The notes under the pieces are model-generated. The model was not told the DNA's origin. It saw only the letters and a program-made list of their open reading frames with translations, and made no database searches. Both the position numbers and the translations under genes were made by a program. DNA of 64,000 bases from an uncultured Alistipes sp. Lineage in GTDB: Bacteria; Bacteroidota; Bacteroidia; Bacteroidales; Rikenellaceae. Of the stretch, positions 1 through 8,830 are shown piece after piece. Within the stretch, counting starts at the first letter, position 1, and every line of letters starts with the position of its first letter. The stretch lies in NCBI GenBank assembly GCA_949283205.1, contig CASDSD010000037.1, forward strand, positions 124,001 to 188,000. Reading direction: 5' to 3'.

Positions 1-26
1 GCAATCTTAAATAAAAATTCCAACCA

Positions 27-3000
27 ATGAAAAAACTGTTAACTCATTCCATTTTGCTTCGGCGATTCGCGGCGGTGCTGTCGTGCATGGTTTGTGTGGC
101 GGCTGCCATGCCTGCGCGGGGACAGCAGGCAATGTCGGTTTCGGCCGTGAAGATCAACCCCACGACGGTAGATGTGGTCTTCGGCAGCGAGCGCATGACG
201 TTCGATTTTTACGGAGACAACATCTTCCGACTCTTCCAGGATAATACGGGAGGCATCATACGCGATCCCGAGGCGCGGCCCGAGGCGCAGATCCTTGTGG
301 ACAATCCGCGCCGCGAGGTGTCGTCGCTTGAGGTGAGCGACGGGGATGACGCCGTTGTTATCTCTACGCCCCGTATTGCAGTATCGCTGGACAAGACGAC
401 GCGTCTTATGACCTTGACCGACAAGGAGCGCGGCTGCGCGGTTATCGAGCAGGTTGCGCCCGTAGCGTTCGGCGAGGAGGGCGTGTCGATAGTCCTGAAA
501 GAGGAGCCGCAGGAGTATTTCTACGGCGGCGGCGTGCAGAACGGCCGCTTCTCGCACAAGGGCAAGATCATCGCCATAGAGAACCAGAACAGCTGGACCG
601 ATGGCGGTGTGGCATCGCCTACGCCTTTCTACTGGTCTACGAAGGGTTATGGCGTGATGTGGTATACCTTCCGCAAGGGTGCATACGATTTCGGCGCGAC
701 GGAGGCGGGACGTGTGGCCCTGTCGCACGAGACCGATTATCTCGATCTCTTCTTCATGGTGGATGCCACGCCCGTGGCGCTGCTGAACGACTACTACCAG
801 CTTACGGGCAATCCGATTCTGCTGCCCAAGTTCGGCTTCTATCAGGGTCATCTGAATGCCTACAACCGCGACTACTGGGTCGAGGACGAGACGGGCATAC
901 TCTTCGAGGACGGCAAGCGCTACAAGGAGAGCCAGCGCGACAACGGAGGCGTGAAGGAGTCGCTCAACGGCGAGAAGGATAACTATCAGTTCTCGGCACG
1001 TGCCGTCATCGACCGCTATGCGGCGCATGACATGCCTTTCGGGTGGCTGCTGCCCAACGACGGTTACGGCGCCGGCTATGGCCAGGAGGAGACGCTCGAC
1101 GGCAACATCCGCAACCTGAAGGCTCTGGGCGACTATGCCCGCGAGAAGGGTGTCGAGATAGGTCTCTGGACGCAGTCGGACCTGCACCCGAAACCCGAGG
1201 TGAGCGCGCTGCTGCAGCGCGACATCGTAAAGGAGGTGCGTGATGCCGGCGTGCGCGTGCTCAAGACCGACGTGGCATGGGTTGGCGCCGGGTATTCGTT
1301 CGGTCTGAACGGCATCGCCGACGTGGCGCAGATCATGCCTTACTATGGCAACGATGCGCGCCCCTTCATCATCTCGCTCGACGGCTGGGCCGGCACGCAG
1401 CGTTATGCCGGTGTGTGGACCGGTGACCAGACGGGCGGCGAGTGGGAGTACATACGTTTCCATATCCCGACATATATCGGCTCGGGCCTCTCGGGACAGC
1501 CCAATATCACCTCTGACATGGACGGTATCTTCGGCGGCCGCAACCTCGTGGTCAACACCCGAGACTTCCAGTGGAAGACCTTCTCTCCGATGGAGCTCAA
1601 CATGGACGGCTGGGGCTCAAACGAGAAGTATCCCCATGCTCTGGGCGAGCCGGCGACGTCGATCAACCGCTGGTACCTGAAGCTCAAGTCGGAGATCATG
1701 CCCTATGCCTATTCTATTGCACACGAGGCCGTGGACGGGATGCCCATGATCCGGGCGATGATGCTCGAGTGGCCCAATGCCTATACTCTCGGCACGGCTA
1801 CGCGATACCAGTACATGTACGGCCCGTGGTTCCTCGTGGCTCCGATATACCAGGCTACGGCCGCCGATGACAAGGGTAACGATATCCGGGACGGCATCTA
1901 TCTGCCCGCAGGCGAATGGATCGACTATTTCACGGGCGACCTCTACGAAGGCGGCCGCGTCATAAACAGCTATGAGGCTCCGCTGTGGAAACTGCCTCTG
2001 TTCGTGCGCAACGGCGCCGTGATACCCATGACGGCCCCCAACAACAATGTGGCGCAGATCGATCGCACGCTGCGTATGTACGACATATATCCTTTGGGCC
2101 AGACCTCGTTCACGGAGTATGACGATGACGGCAGGACCGAGGCCTACCGTCGCGGCGAGTATGCCACGACGCTGATCGAATCGTCTGTGGACGGCGACGA
2201 GGTAACCGTCACGCTGCACCCCGCCGAGGGTGGCTTCACGGGCTTCGAGCCGAACAAGCGCACCGAGCTGCGTATCAACGTGACGGCCGAGCCGGACGGC
2301 GTGAAGGCATATGTCGGGGGGCGTCGCGTGAAGCTCGCCCGGGCCGCCACGGCCGGGGAATATGCCGCGGCCGCGAACGCATGGTATTACGAGGAGGCTC
2401 CCGACATGAACCGCTTCGCCACCGAGGGCAGCGAGTTCGCCGATGTCAAGGTGGTGAAGAATCCCGTTCTGCATGTAAAGCTGGCCGAGGCCGACATTAC
2501 GGCTGTCGAGCAGAGGGTTGTAGTGGCAGGATTCGAGTTCGCTCCGGCCAACCGCCTGCTCTCGAAGCGCGGTGCGCTGACGGCGCCGGTACTCTCGACA
2601 CCCGAAGAGAATGTAGAGGCATACGCCGTAACGCCCGTATGGTCGGAGGTGGAGAATGCCGACTACTACGAGGTGGAGTTCGACAGCATGCTCTACTCGA
2701 CGATACGTCCTACGGAGCTCCTCTTCTCCGACCTGAAGGCCGAGACCGACTACACGTTCCGCGTGCGCGCCGTAAATGCCGACGGGGTGTCGGAGTGGGG
2801 TGAGCAGACCCTGCGCACGAAGGTCAACCCGCTGGAGTTCGCCATCGAGGGCATCACGGGCATGGCATCGGTTCCCGCACAGGGCGGTGCCGGCGTAGGA
2901 CGCCTGTTCGACTTCGTGGAGAAGGGCGACGTATGGCACACGAAGTACAATGCCAAGGCCGTGCCGTTCGAGGTGACGATAGACCTGCATGCGGTAAACA

Positions 3001-3854
3001 CTCTGGACAAGTTCCACTACCTGCCGCGTCTGGATTCGGGTAACGGTACCATTCTCGAGGGCAGCGTGGCGTACAGCATGGACCGCAATACGTGGACCGA
3101 GGCGGGTGCCTTCACGTGGAACCGAGATTCGGAGACCAAGGTGTTCACCTTTGAGGGACATCCGTCGGCACGTTACATACGTTTGAGCGTGACGAAGGCC
3201 GTCGGCGACTATGGTTCGGGCCGCGAGATATATGTCTTCCGCGTACCGGGCACGGAGAGCTATATCCAGGGTGACGTGAACAACGACGGCAAGATCGACG
3301 GCAACGACCTCACCTCGTATATGAACTATACGGGTCTGCGTCTCGGCGATTCGGACTTCGAGGGATATATCAGCCGCGGCGACATCGACGGCAACAACCT
3401 GATCGATGCCTACGACATATCGGTTGCGGCGACGCAGCTCGAGGGCGGCGTGCAGCATAACCGTCAGGAGCATGTTGCGGGAGAGATCTCGCTTGCGGTG
3501 AACGGCACGAGCTTCAATGCGGGCGACATGGTTGAAATCCGTGTCAGCGGCCGCGGCCTGAAGGCCGTAAATGCCATCAGTTTTGCATTGCCTTACGACC
3601 AGCAGTCGTATGAGTTCGCGGGTGTGGAGCCTGTGGCCGTGAAGTCGATGGAGAACTTTACCAATGACCGTCTGCATACCAACGGTACGAAGGCTCTCTA
3701 TCCGACCTTTGTAAACGTTGGGGACAAGCCTGCTGTCGAGGGCGATGTCGAACTGTTCGTCATTCGCCTGAAGGCAAAGCGCAGCGTGAAGTTCGACCTT
3801 GAGGCCAAGGACGGCGTTCTGGTAGACAAGAACCTCAACCGTATCGGTTTCTGA
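27..3854 (+). CDS. Exported multidomain GH31 glycoside hydrolase with dockerin and cohesin-like modules
   Basis: 1275 residues with an N-terminal signal peptide (about 1-33, ending near PARGQQ). A GH31 (beta/alpha)8 domain occupies roughly residues 150-680. KTDVAW carries Asp415 (candidate nucleophile) and VWTGDQTGG carries Asp467 (candidate acid/base). A DUF5110-like beta domain, a fibronectin type III module (about 860-950), an F5/8 type C (CBM32-like) module (about 955-1080), a dockerin-like pair of Ca-binding repeats (GDVNNDGKIDGND and GDIDGNNLIDAYD, about 1083-1142) and a C-terminal cohesin-like beta module follow. The architecture and the 52-residue Asp-Asp spacing recall the GH31 alpha-N-acetylgalactosaminidase branch, but alpha-galactosidase or alpha-xylosidase remain possible. 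It probably acts on host or dietary glycans at the cell surface. Upstream context lies outside the window. Confidence 0.88.
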   Translation: MKKLLTHSILLRRFAAVLSCMVCVAAAMPARGQQAMSVSAVKINPTTVDVVFGSERMTFDFYGDNIFRLFQDNTGGIIRDPEARPEAQILVDNPRREVSSLEVSDGDDAVVISTPRIAVSLDKTTRLMTLTDKERGCAVIEQVAPVAFGEEGVSIVLKEEPQEYFYGGGVQNGRFSHKGKIIAIENQNSWTDGGVASPTPFYWSTKGYGVMWYTFRKGAYDFGATEAGRVALSHETDYLDLFFMVDATPVALLNDYYQLTGNPILLPKFGFYQGHLNAYNRDYWVEDETGILFEDGKRYKESQRDNGGVKESLNGEKDNYQFSARAVIDRYAAHDMPFGWLLPNDGYGAGYGQEETLDGNIRNLKALGDYAREKGVEIGLWTQSDLHPKPEVSALLQRDIVKEVRDAGVRVLKTDVAWVGAGYSFGLNGIADVAQIMPYYGNDARPFIISLDGWAGTQRYAGVWTGDQTGGEWEYIRFHIPTYIGSGLSGQPNITSDMDGIFGGRNLVVNTRDFQWKTFSPMELNMDGWGSNEKYPHALGEPATSINRWYLKLKSEIMPYAYSIAHEAVDGMPMIRAMMLEWPNAYTLGTATRYQYMYGPWFLVAPIYQATAADDKGNDIRDGIYLPAGEWIDYFTGDLYEGGRVINSYEAPLWKLPLFVRNGAVIPMTAPNNNVAQIDRTLRMYDIYPLGQTSFTEYDDDGRTEAYRRGEYATTLIESSVDGDEVTVTLHPAEGGFTGFEPNKRTELRINVTAEPDGVKAYVGGRRVKLARAATAGEYAAAANAWYYEEAPDMNRFATEGSEFADVKVVKNPVLHVKLAEADITAVEQRVVVAGFEFAPANRLLSKRGALTAPVLSTPEENVEAYAVTPVWSEVENADYYEVEFDSMLYSTIRPTELLFSDLKAETDYTFRVRAVNADGVSEWGEQTLRTKVNPLEFAIEGITGMASVPAQGGAGVGRLFDFVEKGDVWHTKYNAKAVPFEVTIDLHAVNTLDKFHYLPRLDSGNGTILEGSVAYSMDRNTWTEAGAFTWNRDSETKVFTFEGHPSARYIRLSVTKAVGDYGSGREIYVFRVPGTESYIQGDVNNDGKIDGNDLTSYMNYTGLRLGDSDFEGYISRGDIDGNNLIDAYDISVAATQLEGGVQHNRQEHVAGEISLAVNGTSFNAGDMVEIRVSGRGLKAVNAISFALPYDQQSYEFAGVEPVAVKSMENFTNDRLHTNGTKALYPTFVNVGDKPAVEGDVELFVIRLKAKRSVKFDLEAKDGVLVDKNLNRIGF

Positions 3855-3872
3855 TGCCGTACGGCCTCGAAT

Positions 3873-3906
3873 GAAAGACCCGCCGAATTCATTCGGCGGG
3901 TCTTTC
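3873..3906 (+). terminator. Terminator hairpin after the GH31 gene
   Basis: A perfect inverted repeat, GAAAGACCCGCCGAA with its complement, lies 18 bp after the stop codon. It ends in a short T-rich tail. Confidence 0.75.
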
Positions 3907-3918
3907 GTCATGATACGG

Positions 3919-3948
3919 AAAGAGGAAGGGCGTCGGCCCTTCCTCTTT
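3919..3948 (-). terminator. Terminator hairpin after hom
   Basis: A 12-bp stem (AAAGAGGAAGGG and its complement, loop CGTCGG) sits between the convergent GH31 and hom genes. It is the first hairpin met by minus-strand transcription leaving hom. Confidence 0.65.
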
Positions 3949-3982
3949 TGCTTCTCAGTACCGGCTGCGGGGCAGCCTTCGG

Positions 3983-5173
3983 TCAGTCGTTGGGGTATGC
4001 GGCGATGAAGACGTTGCGGCGGCGCAGCTCCTCCTGTATGTTGTGCAGGGCGCCGAGCGATACGCGTCCGACGACATACTTGTAGCTCTCCGACGAATAC
4101 TTTTCGCTTATCGACTCGAAGGGAACCAGTGCGAGATCTTCATTGTCCGTATAACGGTAATATACGCGGAAGAGGTGGTCGTTGGTGAACTCCGGCAGCT
4201 GTGAGTCGTTGCGTTTCTTGTACTCGTATCGGTAGTCGTAGAGGCATGCCGTGATGTCGCTCAATACGGCCGAGCCGGTGGGGTAGCCGCCGGCGCCGCG
4301 GCCGAACATGAACTGCTTGTCGTAGAAGAGGCCCTTGATCACCACGCCGTTGAACTCGTCCTCGACGCTGTATATGTACTTGTTGCGCGATATTAGCTGC
4401 GGCATTACGCACATGATGAGACGGTTGCCGGCGATTTTCTCGACGTGTGCCACGAGCTTGAAACGGCGCTCCTTCTCGTTTGCGAAGCGTATGTCGTCGT
4501 CGTTCATGTTCGAGATGCCGTATGTGAATATCTCCTCGGGGGCCACATAGAGTCCGAAGGCGTGTACGGTGATTATGATGAGCTTGAAGAGCGAGTCCCA
4601 GCCGTCGATGTCGAGCGTGGGGTTGCTCTCGGCAAACCCGAGGTCCTGCGCCAGCTTGAGAGCGTCGGCATAGGACATCTTCTCGTTGAAGATCTTCGAG
4701 AGGATGAAGTTCGACGAGCCGTTCAGGATACCCTTCACCGAGGTGAGCAGGTCGTTGTCGTAATACTCCTCGAGGTTGCGGATGACGGGGATGCTGCCGC
4801 AGGCCGAGGCGTCGTAGAGCAGCGCCACGTTGTGCTTTGCCTGCAGGCCGATAAGCTCCTCTATATGGTATGCGAGCATCTTCTTGTTGCCCGAGACCAC
4901 CGGCAGCCCCGACTGCAGGGCGCGCTTGACGATGGTATAGGCCGCATCGGCATCGTCGATAAGCTCGACGATGAAGTTGATGCCGGGGTCGTTGAATATG
5001 TCGTCGGCCTTGTCGGTGAAGTCGGCCTGGACGGAGCGCTGTTTGGTGATATCGCGCACGCAGATGCGCTTTATCTCGACGTTCTTGTTGCCTATGCGTT
5101 GGAGTACGTCATATAGGCCGCGGCCGACGGTTCCGAAACCGAAGAGTCCGATGTTGAGTTTTTTGCCGTTCAT
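3983..5173 (-). CDS. hom: Homoserine dehydrogenase
   Basis: 396 residues. It reduces L-aspartate-4-semialdehyde to homoserine, the branch point to threonine and methionine. The N-terminal Rossmann motif GFGTVGRG (about 11-18) binds NAD(P). The homoserine dehydrogenase catalytic core runs to about 320 and includes the substrate-site stretch around KGILNGSSNFIL. There is no fused aspartokinase. The C-terminal tail (about 320-396) is short and not an obvious ACT domain. It is the last gene of a minus-strand unit metY-metX-hom, 18 bp after metX, so here it supplies homoserine for O-acetylation. Two hairpins follow the stop codon. Confidence 0.93.
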   Translation of the reverse strand: MNGKKLNIGLFGFGTVGRGLYDVLQRIGNKNVEIKRICVRDITKQRSVQADFTDKADDIFNDPGINFIVELIDDADAAYTIVKRALQSGLPVVSGNKKMLAYHIEELIGLQAKHNVALLYDASACGSIPVIRNLEEYYDNDLLTSVKGILNGSSNFILSKIFNEKMSYADALKLAQDLGFAESNPTLDIDGWDSLFKLIIITVHAFGLYVAPEEIFTYGISNMNDDDIRFANEKERRFKLVAHVEKIAGNRLIMCVMPQLISRNKYIYSVEDEFNGVVIKGLFYDKQFMFGRGAGGYPTGSAVLSDITACLYDYRYEYKKRNDSQLPEFTNDHLFRVYYRYTDNEDLALVPFESISEKYSSESYKYVVGRVSLGALHNIQEELRRRNVFIAAYPND

Positions 5174-5191
5174 GGTAAAGGTCTTTTTCCG

Positions 5192-6211
5192 TTATTTGCG
5201 GTTCATGAATTTCGTTATTATGTCGTTGAGCTGTTCGTGCTCGACCAGAAAGCCGTCATGCCCGAAGTCCGAGTCTATGATGTGATACTCCACGTCGGGT
5301 ATGTTCTCCACGAGAATGTTGTGGTCCGACGGCGGGAAGAGTATGTCGGAACTGATGGCCACCACCAGCGAACGGGTGCGTATTCCCGCCAGCACATCCT
5401 CCGTGCGGCCGCGGCCGCGCCCCAGGTTGTGCGAGTCGACGGCCTGCGAAAGCCTGTAGTACGAGTAGGCGTTGAAGCGGCGGCGCAGCTTCTCGCCCTG
5501 ATATCGCTGGTATGAGAGTACCCGCCTCTCGAATGACGCCTCGTCGGGGTCGGCATCCTCCTGTGTCTTGTCGTATGCCTTGCCGCCGCGGTAGCTTATG
5601 AGGGCTATGCTGCGCGCCACGGCCATGCCGTCGAGACCCGCCTCGGCCGACCTCTCTCCGAAGGTGCGGTCGCACTCTATGGCCATGCGCTGCGACTCGT
5701 TGAAGGCCGACGCCCACGGTTTGGTGCGGGGCGTGGTGGCGATGAAGGCGGCGCGGCGTGCGAAGTCGGGATACATGACGCACCACTCGAGACACTGGAA
5801 CCCGCCTATAGAGCTGCCTATGAGCAGTTCGACGTGGTCGATGCCGAGGTGCTCGGCCAGCAGCATGTGGCAGCGCACCATGTCGCGTATGGTCACCTTG
5901 GGGAAATCGCCGTACCACGGCTCTCCCGTTGCGGGGTTTACGGTGAGCGGTCCCGTCGTACCGTAGTGCGAGCCGAGGAAGTTGGCGCAGACGGTGAAGT
6001 AGAGGTCGGGGTCGAGGAACTTGCCCCGCTCGACCGTGTGCGGCCACCAGTCGGCGACGTCCGAGTTGGCCGTCAGGGCGTGGCATACCCACACGACGTT
6101 GCTGCGGTCGGCGTTCATCTGCCCGTAGGTGTCGTAGGCGATGGTTACCGAAGGCAGCGTGACGCCGCTCTCGAGCGTGAAAGGGTGGTCGTATGTGTAA
6201 TATCGGGCCAT
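5192..6211 (-). CDS. metX: Homoserine O-acetyltransferase
   Basis: 339 residues, alpha/beta-hydrolase fold. It transfers an acetyl group from acetyl-CoA to homoserine, the first committed step to methionine. The nucleophile elbow is GSSIGG with Ser134. Asp289 (SSDILFPP) and His318 (DFGHDGF) complete the triad. Its start lies 1 bp beyond the metY stop codon, suggesting translational coupling. Some MetX-like enzymes prefer succinyl-CoA, and sequence alone does not fully settle the acyl donor. The adjacent O-acetylhomoserine sulfhydrylase gene supports acetyl. Confidence 0.92.
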   Translation of the reverse strand: MARYYTYDHPFTLESGVTLPSVTIAYDTYGQMNADRSNVVWVCHALTANSDVADWWPHTVERGKFLDPDLYFTVCANFLGSHYGTTGPLTVNPATGEPWYGDFPKVTIRDMVRCHMLLAEHLGIDHVELLIGSSIGGFQCLEWCVMYPDFARRAAFIATTPRTKPWASAFNESQRMAIECDRTFGERSAEAGLDGMAVARSIALISYRGGKAYDKTQEDADPDEASFERRVLSYQRYQGEKLRRRFNAYSYYRLSQAVDSHNLGRGRGRTEDVLAGIRTRSLVVAISSDILFPPSDHNILVENIPDVEYHIIDSDFGHDGFLVEHEQLNDIITKFMNRK

Positions 6212-6212
6212 C

Positions 6213-7496
6213 CTATCGGGCTTTAGCGAATGCCTGTTCGAAATCGTCGATTATGTCCTCGACATTCTCCAGTCCGAGCGATATGCGCAGCAGCGTGGGG
6301 GTGATGCCCGCAGCCTTGAGGTCGGCGTCGCTTAGCTGCTTGTGTGTCGTCGAGGCGGGGTGTGTCACCACGGTGATCGAGTCGCCGATCATGGTCATGT
6401 TGCCGGCCAGCTTGAGGGCCTCGACGAAGCGTACCGTCGAGTCGAGCGATCCCTTCAGCTCGATGGTGAAGACGCTCGAGGCGCCGTAACGGTAATATTT
6501 CTGTGCGTTGGCGTGGCTGGGGTGCGTGTCGAAGCCTATGTAGCTCACGCGCTCCACCTGCGGGTGGTTGCGGCAGTACTCGGCCAGACGGCGTGCCGAC
6601 TCCACCTCGTGCTTCACGCGCAGCGAGAGGGTCTCCAGGCCTATGAGCATGAGATATGCGTCGAAGGGCGAGGGGCAGCAGCCGAAGTCGCGAAGCCCGT
6701 CCACGCGGCACTTGACCACGAAGGCGGCCTTGCCGAAGGCCTTGTACAGGTTCAGGCCGTGGTATCCCTCCGACGGGCCGTCGATCTGGGGGAACTTGCC
6801 GTTGCCCCAGTCGTAGTTGCCGCCGTCGACGATGATGCCGCCCATGGCGGTGCCGTGGCCGTTGATCCACTTGGTGGCCGAGTCCACGACGATGTTGGCG
6901 CCCCACTCGAAGGGGTTGCAGAGGAAGCCTGCGGCCCCGAAGGTGTTGTCTATCACCAGGGGTACGTCGCGGCGCCTGGCCAGCGCCCCGAGAGCCTCCA
7001 GGTCGGGCACGTCGCATGTTGGGTTACCCATGCTCTCGGCATATATCATCTTGGTGCGGTCGTCGATGAGCTCCTCGAACGCCTCGGGTGACTCGCTGCT
7101 GGCTATGCGGCAGTCGATGCCCAGCTTGCGCAGCGATATGCGGAACTGGTTGTAGGTGCCGCCGTAGAGGAACGGCGAGGCGACGATGTTGTCTCCCTCC
7201 TGGGCGAGCGCCGTCACCGTGACGAGTATGGCAGACATTCCCGACGATACGCCCAGGGCGCCGACAGCGCCGTAGAGGGCTGCGATGCGCTCCTCGTATG
7301 CCGAGGTGGTCGGGTTCTGGAGTCGGGTGTATATGTTGCCGCCCTCGCTCAGCTCGAAGAGGCGTGCCGCATAATCGCAACTCTTGAAATGGTATGCGGC
7401 GGTGGGGTATATGGCTATTCCGCGTGAGCCGGTGTGATCTACATGGTATCCTCCGTGGATCTGGAGGGTCTCGAAACGAAGTTTGTTGTCGGACAT
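6213..7496 (-). CDS. metY: O-acetylhomoserine aminocarboxypropyltransferase (sulfhydrylase)
   Basis: 427 residues, Cys/Met-metabolism PLP enzyme family. It converts O-acetylhomoserine and sulfide (or methanethiol) to homocysteine (or methionine). The PLP lysine is Lys209 in DSATKWINGHG. YGGTYNQF and the IDNTFGAAG stretch are family signatures. It is the first gene of metY-metX-hom. The roughly 200-nt 5' leader from the promoter at 7701-7732 contains a Met-rich short ORF (7596-7679), so regulation by methionine supply is likely. The start at 7496 gives the standard N-terminus (MSDNKLRFETLQIHGGY). Confidence 0.93.
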   Translation of the reverse strand: MSDNKLRFETLQIHGGYHVDHTGSRGIAIYPTAAYHFKSCDYAARLFELSEGGNIYTRLQNPTTSAYEERIAALYGAVGALGVSSGMSAILVTVTALAQEGDNIVASPFLYGGTYNQFRISLRKLGIDCRIASSESPEAFEELIDDRTKMIYAESMGNPTCDVPDLEALGALARRRDVPLVIDNTFGAAGFLCNPFEWGANIVVDSATKWINGHGTAMGGIIVDGGNYDWGNGKFPQIDGPSEGYHGLNLYKAFGKAAFVVKCRVDGLRDFGCCPSPFDAYLMLIGLETLSLRVKHEVESARRLAEYCRNHPQVERVSYIGFDTHPSHANAQKYYRYGASSVFTIELKGSLDSTVRFVEALKLAGNMTMIGDSITVVTHPASTTHKQLSDADLKAAGITPTLLRISLGLENVEDIIDDFEQAFAKAR

Positions 7497-7580
7497 GATA
7501 TTTCTATGGTATAATGTTGACGGATAAAAAATTGTTGGGATGGTTCGCGTCTGTGACGCGCGGCGGTGCGTGGCCGCCTG

Positions 7581-7610
7581 AAAAAGATCGAGTGCCTAAC
7601 GGCACATTCG
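7581..7610 (-). promoter_or_regulatory. Hairpin with U-tract at the end of the metY leader ORF (candidate attenuator)
   Basis: In the metY leader RNA the sequence GTGCC-GTTA-GGCAC (7592-7605) forms a 5-bp hairpin. It is extended by CGA/TCG across a 2-nt bulge and followed by ATCTTTTT (U-run at 7581-7585). The leader ORF stop codon lies in its 5' arm and loop. It could be a weak terminator controlled by ribosome position. Two further short stems follow before metY (GGCGG/CCGCC at 7562-7578, CGCGTC/GACGCG at 7546-7560). The mechanism is inferred. Confidence 0.35.
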
Positions 7611-7679
7611 CATTGAACGCCGCGACATACGGCGCATACCGAATATGAAAGACGAGATATTTTCTGTGAGTTCGGTCAT
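7596..7679 (-). CDS. Met-rich leader peptide of the metY operon (27 aa)
   Basis: An 84-nt ORF starts about 15 nt after the predicted transcription start and ends 99 nt before metY. The encoded peptide begins MTELTENISSFIFG and ends GMRRMSRRSMRMCR. Four of its five Met codons, plus a Cys codon, fall in the last 13 codons. Placement ahead of a methionine-biosynthesis operon and the Met clustering are what one expects of a leader peptide sensing charged Met-tRNA. I know of no described family matching it. Arg codons are also enriched, so high GC may contribute. Confidence 0.5.
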   Translation of the reverse strand: MTELTENISSFIFGMRRMSRRSMRMCR

Positions 7680-7700
7680 GTGCGATTCTTTATCTTTTCG

Positions 7701-7732
7701 CAAAGATAGGAATTTTTTTCAAGAAACGTAAA
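7701..7732 (-). promoter_or_regulatory. Bacteroidetes-type promoter for metY-metX-hom
   Basis: Read on the minus strand, TATCTTTG (7701-7708) fits the TAnnTTTG -7 box exactly. A TTTA -33-like element lies 20 nt upstream (7729-7732). The predicted start is near 7694. Confidence 0.6.
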
Positions 7733-7785
7733 CCTGCCGGCGAAATTCGCACTTTGCACCGTGCCGTTTCCGTGCCGGTGAGCTT

Positions 7786-8715
7786 TCACCCGGCCGTTGT
7801 CCGGTTTCGGCACAGATCGTCGCAGCACGGCTCGCCTTCGGTCTCGATCTCGACGGTGACGTGCCCGGCCCCCAAGTCGGCCAGCGAGCGCTTTATGTCG
7901 TATTTTACGCGTGACGCATCGGCTCCGCCTCTGATGACGACGTGTACCGTCGCGGCATTTTCTGTGGTGCTCAAGGCCCATACGTGCAGGTGGTGCAGTG
8001 CCGCCACGCCGTTTACGGCACCTATGGCCCGGCGCACCTCGCCTATATCGATTCCTTCGGGCACGCCGTCAAGCGTGAGCCGCAGGCTGGAGCGCAGCAG
8101 GCCCCATGTCGAGACGAATATCACGGCAGCAACGGTCAGGGCTATGATCGGGTCGATGACGTACCATCCTGTTCGGGATATTACGATCCCGGACACGAGG
8201 ACGCCCGCCGATACAAGCGTGTCGGCCACCATGTGAAGGTAAGCGCCTTTGATGTTGAGGTCCTCTTTGCTGTCCTTTACGAAGAGCCAGGCGGTGAAGG
8301 CGTTTACGACAATGCCCAGGCCTGCCACCCAGGCTACGACACCGCCGTCGACGGGGTGGGGGTGCAGAAGTCTCTCTATGCTCTCCCATACAATTATGCC
8401 CACGGCGGCCATGAGTATGCAGGCATTGACCAGCGACACCAGAACGGTGCTTTTGCGGTAGCCGTAAGTATATCGGTCGCTCTTGGCCGCCTGCGACAGC
8501 CTTACCGCCAGCAGGGCCAGCAGGAGCGATACCACGTCGCTCAGATTGTGGCCCGCATCGGATATCAGGCCCATGGATTGCTGCCGTATGCCTGCGCCGA
8601 GCTCCACGGCGACGAATGCGAGGTTGAGTGCGATGCCCATGACAAGGGCACGCGTCACGTGCGCCGGGTCGGCATGATGATGCCCGTGGCCGTTATGATC
8701 GTGTATGTGCACCAT
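7786..8715 (-). CDS. Cation diffusion facilitator (Zn2+/Co2+/Cd2+ exporter)
   Basis: 309 residues from the chosen start. A His-rich N-terminus (MVHIHDHNGHGHHH) precedes six predicted membrane helices with the metal-site motifs GHNLSD (helix 2) and HMVAD (helix 5). A C-terminal cytoplasmic ferredoxin-like domain contains HHLHVW. CDF proteins exchange protons for divalent metal, usually zinc. The frame extends upstream to 8790, but a good -7 box (8763-8770) lies inside that extension, so the ATG at 8715 is preferred. The metal specificity is inferred from the ZitB/CzcD-like His-rich head. Confidence 0.88.
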   Translation of the reverse strand: MVHIHDHNGHGHHHADPAHVTRALVMGIALNLAFVAVELGAGIRQQSMGLISDAGHNLSDVVSLLLALLAVRLSQAAKSDRYTYGYRKSTVLVSLVNACILMAAVGIIVWESIERLLHPHPVDGGVVAWVAGLGIVVNAFTAWLFVKDSKEDLNIKGAYLHMVADTLVSAGVLVSGIVISRTGWYVIDPIIALTVAAVIFVSTWGLLRSSLRLTLDGVPEGIDIGEVRRAIGAVNGVAALHHLHVWALSTTENAATVHVVIRGGADASRVKYDIKRSLADLGAGHVTVEIETEGEPCCDDLCRNRTTAG

Positions 8716-8762
8716 TTTCTCTTTCCGTGCGACTGTTTCGGATTCGTCGCACTTGTCGGGTA

Positions 8763-8770
8763 CAAATATA
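8763..8770 (-). promoter_or_regulatory. Promoter -7 box for the CDF transporter
   Basis: TATATTTG on the minus strand, about 48 bp before the ATG at 8715. The -33 region has only partial TTG matches. Confidence 0.5.
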
Positions 8771-8830
8771 TCGCATAACGCATGCAACACGGTTGCAAAA
8801 TTGATGGCGGCCGCATCCGCTCGGGTACAG

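Noticed and set aside
7497-7700. A SAM riboswitch in the metY leader
   Set aside because: I could not find the GCTAAA or other conserved SAM-II islands there; the Met-rich ORF fits better.
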